Below, one piece after another: positions 61,186 to 64,000 of a DNA stretch of 64,000 nt; position 1 is the first letter of the stretch, and the number at the start of each line of letters is the position of its first letter. The translations under genes and the position numbers were made by a program. The notes under the pieces were generated by a model that saw only the letters and a list, made by a program, of their open reading frames with translations, ran no database searches and was not told the origin of the DNA. The DNA is from Rotaria sordida (Eukaryota; Rotifera; Eurotatoria; Philodinida; Philodinidae), in contig CAJNOL010000172.1 in the NCBI GenBank assembly GCA_905250125.1, positions 62,001-126,000 on the forward strand, read 5' to 3'.

Positions 61186-61365
61186 CTATCCATAACGTTC
61201 ATCATGATTATGACTATCTGAATAATGATGATTTTGATACTTTGAATGTAATTTGCCTGATTTTGGATGATAACGCCGAGCATCAGCCATTCCATGAAAT
61301 GCACAGACAAATATCATAATAGCAAATAGCAAATTGACAAGATAATATTGCATATGTATCATCAT
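61186..61365 (-). CDS. Small secreted peptide precursor, possible RY-amide-like product
   Basis: A 59-aa ORF from ATG 61365. The N-terminal 27-29 residues form a good signal peptide (LVNLLFAIMIFVCAFHGMADA). The mature part starts RRYHPKSGK, is rich in His, Tyr, Ser and Asp, and ends HDERYG before the stop. A C-terminal Gly after Tyr is the usual amidation donor, so a peptide ending in Arg-Tyr-amide is possible. The high His content could alternatively mean metal binding or antimicrobial use. An acceptor-like AATTATTAG lies 3 nt before the start. No intron. I know no homolog, so the function is open; the secretion signal is the firm part. Confidence 0.6.
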   Translation of the reverse strand: MMIHMQYYLVNLLFAIMIFVCAFHGMADARRYHPKSGKLHSKYQNHHYSDSHNHDERYG

Positions 61366-63114
61366 TTTCTAATAATTATTTTAGATAAATCAACGAATTT
61401 GAAATCGGAGGAAATGAAAAGCGCTCGAATTTAATAGATAAAATTAAAAGAATGTATTAGAAAAGCGCTCTTATTTACTCAGCTACAAAAAAGATTATAT
61501 TTAACTTATCATATTAATTAGTTTTAAATGCAAAAAGATTGTTAAAAACATATTTTATTCTACTGTATTCGTAGATGAATTTATATAAAATTCTAATTAA
61601 TTTTTTTTTTCGATTATCTTAATATTATTTTTATTCTAGTTTCAACTAAAAAGTACCAATAAAATCTATATAATCTTTTCTTTCGTTAATCTCAATGTTA
61701 ATATTAACCTTTTCTTGTTATTTGAGTACTAATAGAAAAATATTCACGATTATATTACTATTTAGATTCTAACAGCATACACATTTATATGTAATCTAAC
61801 TTTAAATTTGAATTCGTTGTTTTTTCATTGAGAGAGTTAACTAATATTTATTGGACTTTCATTGCATGGTTATGTTTTGTTTGATAATAATTTTTGTCAG
61901 TTATACCTGGATTTCACTAGATAAACAATATATTAACTATAATATTATGTAAATTGCTTCAGAGTCCCCGTACATTTTTGTTTTCAATGTCGAGATTTTC
62001 CATTAGCTCGAAAGAGATATTGTAGTGTTCTCTTTCAATCGTTACAAAAATGAAACGTTTTGATTGTTGTTGCAATAGTTTGATAACTATACGTGAAAAA
62101 AAATAAAAGCTTTGAAATACTAAAAAAATTTTCGACTTTTCTTCATTAGACTTTGACCGATTGAGCTAAGACTTTATAACAATTTCGGTTTAATTAGGAT
62201 GTAGATTTTCTTTTTTGTTTGATAAAATATTGTATCAGTAAACATTGGTAGATTTAATAAAACTTTTATCAATCGAAAAGTATCCAAAAATTAAGCTTTT
62301 GTTTTCTAGATACTCACAATATTTTTTTCAACGAAAACAGATAAATTTTGGAGGAATGATGAAGGAAAATTTCAAGTCATTTTTTGGTCTTTGTATCCCC
62401 ATATATCTCATGCAAAGAAATATTCAGAAATTTCAAGCCTAGCACAACTTTTGCTCTACTTGCCGAGATCTGTTCGTGAGAAACTTTGAAAACGAGAAAG
62501 AGAGGCACTCTAAACTATTTCATTAATATTAGAAAAGCTGTTTTTAGTTTAAGAAAAAAGAGCAGAGCATCATCTGACTTCATTAAATTATTTATAATAA
62601 ATTTCTTATTCTTTTTCTTTTAAATTTTTAGAACAACGCCACCATTCCTCGAGTGCATCAGAAATGTGGCGAGCACAAATAAAGCGGAATTGCAAGGTTT
62701 TTTTTTCTTCATACACAAGGGTGGTTTTTGTTAGAAAAAAAATGAAAATTTTCTCTAAATGAAGATGCACATCTTCAGCTACCATCGTCACATTCTTGGA
62801 TCGCATTTAACGCTCATTTCTAAATTATAAATTTTTATTCCATTGGCAACGGTTCGTATGAATGAGCACAATTATGTACATATTATTCTCATTGAATTTC
62901 TTTCTCGTTTTTTTTTTCTTGCAGAAAACCAAAAATACATTTGACAATTAAAATAAAACAAACAGAAAAAAAAACAAACAGAAAGAAAAACAAACAGAAA
63001 AAAACAAACATATACAATCATCGGAAAAATAGATCATGATAGAAAATAAAAATATGAAATAAAATTCTCGTCTTTTTGTTTTGTATTGCATTTTATATTT
63101 AAGCGAAATTCGTT
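61366..63114. other. Intergenic, with an unassigned small minus-strand ORF
   Basis: About 1.75 kb. At 62606-62806 the minus strand has a 66-aa ORF from ATG 62806 (MRSKNVTMVAEDVHLHLEK, ending ICARHISDALEEWWRCSKN then LKEKE). Its second half is GC-richer than the surroundings and not low complexity; no family is recognised. A CAAACAGAAA-type direct repeat occupies 62958-63010. The rest is plain AT-rich spacer. Confidence 0.4.
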
Positions 63115-63761
63115 TTACGTAAAAGGAGATAACAGTTGACTAAGTAATTCATTTTTTGATAGAGCATGAACAAAATTTTCTTTTGTTATAAGTCCTTGTT
63201 CATTACAATGACATGCACTTATAAAATGTTTGAGCAATTCAATCGATTCAAATTCATTACCATTACCACCTAACATTCGTAATACATACTAAAGAAAACA
63301 AAAATCAATACAAATTAATCTATAATGTTTAGTATTTTAATATTAAATACTTTAGCCATAAGATCTATTTCCGATTGATCAATATAACCATTTTTATCTA
63401 CATCTAAAAGAAATATCAAGTAGAATTTGAGTTTTGTCTTTTTAAAATTTTACCATAAAGCTGAAATGTATAATCAAGTTTTTCTTCCATAGTTCCTTTG
63501 GTTGTTAATAAAAATCCAATAACGAATTCCCTCAAGTCTATATTTAGACAAAAATAAATAATAATAATAATAATAATAAGATTATAACTAGAAAAAAAAC
63601 TGAAAAATATTGTCCGTACCAACTTTGCCATCATTATCTGTATCAAATGCTTGATATATAGCACTAACAACATGTTCGATCTTATCGATATCACATGTAC
63701 TTAAATCTTTATAACATTTTAACATATCTTTTTTTGTGATTTTTCCATTCGGACATCGAGA
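63115..63761 (-). CDS. Neuronal calcium sensor-like EF-hand protein (3' part, 5' end outside window)
   Basis: Last four exons and the C-terminus, high to low: 63620-63761, 63454-63537, 63351-63403, 63115-63288, all in frame. The intron beginning at 63762 runs past the right edge, so the N-terminus with its expected myristoylation site is not in the window. It starts at the NCS landmark CPNGKITKKDMLKCYK (degenerate EF1). Then come EF2 DTDNDGKVDLREF and EF3 DVDKNGYIDQSEI, both with good Ca2+-ligand spacing. A fourth site region CNEQGLITKENF lacks the acidic first position and is probably non-binding. TTKGTMEEKLDYTFQLYD matches the inter-EF linker of recoverin/NCS-1 proteins. Predicted calcium-dependent regulator of receptors, kinases or channels. 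A (TAA)n microsatellite sits in the intron near 63555-63580. Confidence 0.88.
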
Positions 63762-64000
63762 CTAAATAAAAATAGAAAAAGAATAAACATAATTAAGGTT
63801 TCGTGACACTTATTCTGGAATTATAGTCAAGTTTCATTATAATTTAGATAGATAAAAAGTATGCCCTTGAATACTTTAGAAGTGTTGAACTACTTAGAAA
63901 ACATATTATTGTCTTTTACTTGGTCTTCTTCTTGCTAATGAAAAGCAAAAGAAATGTTCAATCAATACAGCAAAAAATTTTTTGTTTTTTGTTTATTTAT

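Noticed and set aside
1..64000. Searched for tRNA, rRNA and CRISPR-type arrays
   Set aside because: No T-loop GGTTCGAAT-type blocks with matching acceptor stems, no rRNA core words and no regularly spaced direct repeats were seen. Short GTTCGA words occur without tRNA structure.

Overview
The window is strongly AT-rich eukaryotic nuclear DNA, with many short (about 50-80 nt) GT-AG introns and compact spacing between genes. The gene set is animal and ciliated: CFAP46, ARL13B, CCT3, SAP18, MPPE1, an NCS-type calcium sensor and an FLRFamide neuropeptide precursor. An ADP-ribosyltransferase/TPR fusion and genes of bacterial or fungal/plant character sit among them. Together these suggest a bdelloid rotifer such as Rotaria. 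That assignment is inference from gene content and style, not from a marker gene.

Left part (1-8.6 kb): a single-exon degenerate ART-TPR gene (270-2147), a TIR element (4435-5355), a decayed MULE/SWIM transposase fragment (5467-5773, minus) and the FLRFamide precursor (6626-7093, minus).

Centre-left (8.6-28.8 kb): one very long minus-strand gene of about 57 exons, the ciliary central-apparatus protein CFAP46. Six of its introns are swollen by hairpin elements or unexplained insertions.

Centre (28.8-44.8 kb): a decayed partial copy and an intact copy of a CHX/KHA1-type cation/H+ antiporter; a small CaaX-ending protein divergent from SAP18; two tandem AADAC-like esterases with conserved intron phases; a decayed unknown gene; and a hotdog thioesterase.

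Right part (45-64 kb): MPPE1 and a DUF3253 gene only 50 nt apart in an operon-like pair; CCT3 (minus); a MORN-repeat protein; an ARL13B-like GTPase with a very long Asp/Ser/Lys tail built by exon duplication, a probable false assembly gap inside it and an X-box upstream; two foldback elements; a small secreted peptide gene; and the 3' part of an NCS-like EF-hand gene running off the right edge.

Two themes cut across the window. Ciliary genes (CFAP46, ARL13B) and secretory or neuropeptide genes are interleaved with transposon debris. Several genes carry a 3' splice acceptor directly before the ATG, which fits the spliced-leader trans-splicing known in bdelloid rotifers. All splice junctions were inferred by eye from reading frame and GT-AG sites. 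For genes whose exons are listed, the joined lengths divide by three. The exception is the ARL13B gene, which does so only after the overlapped gap is collapsed.
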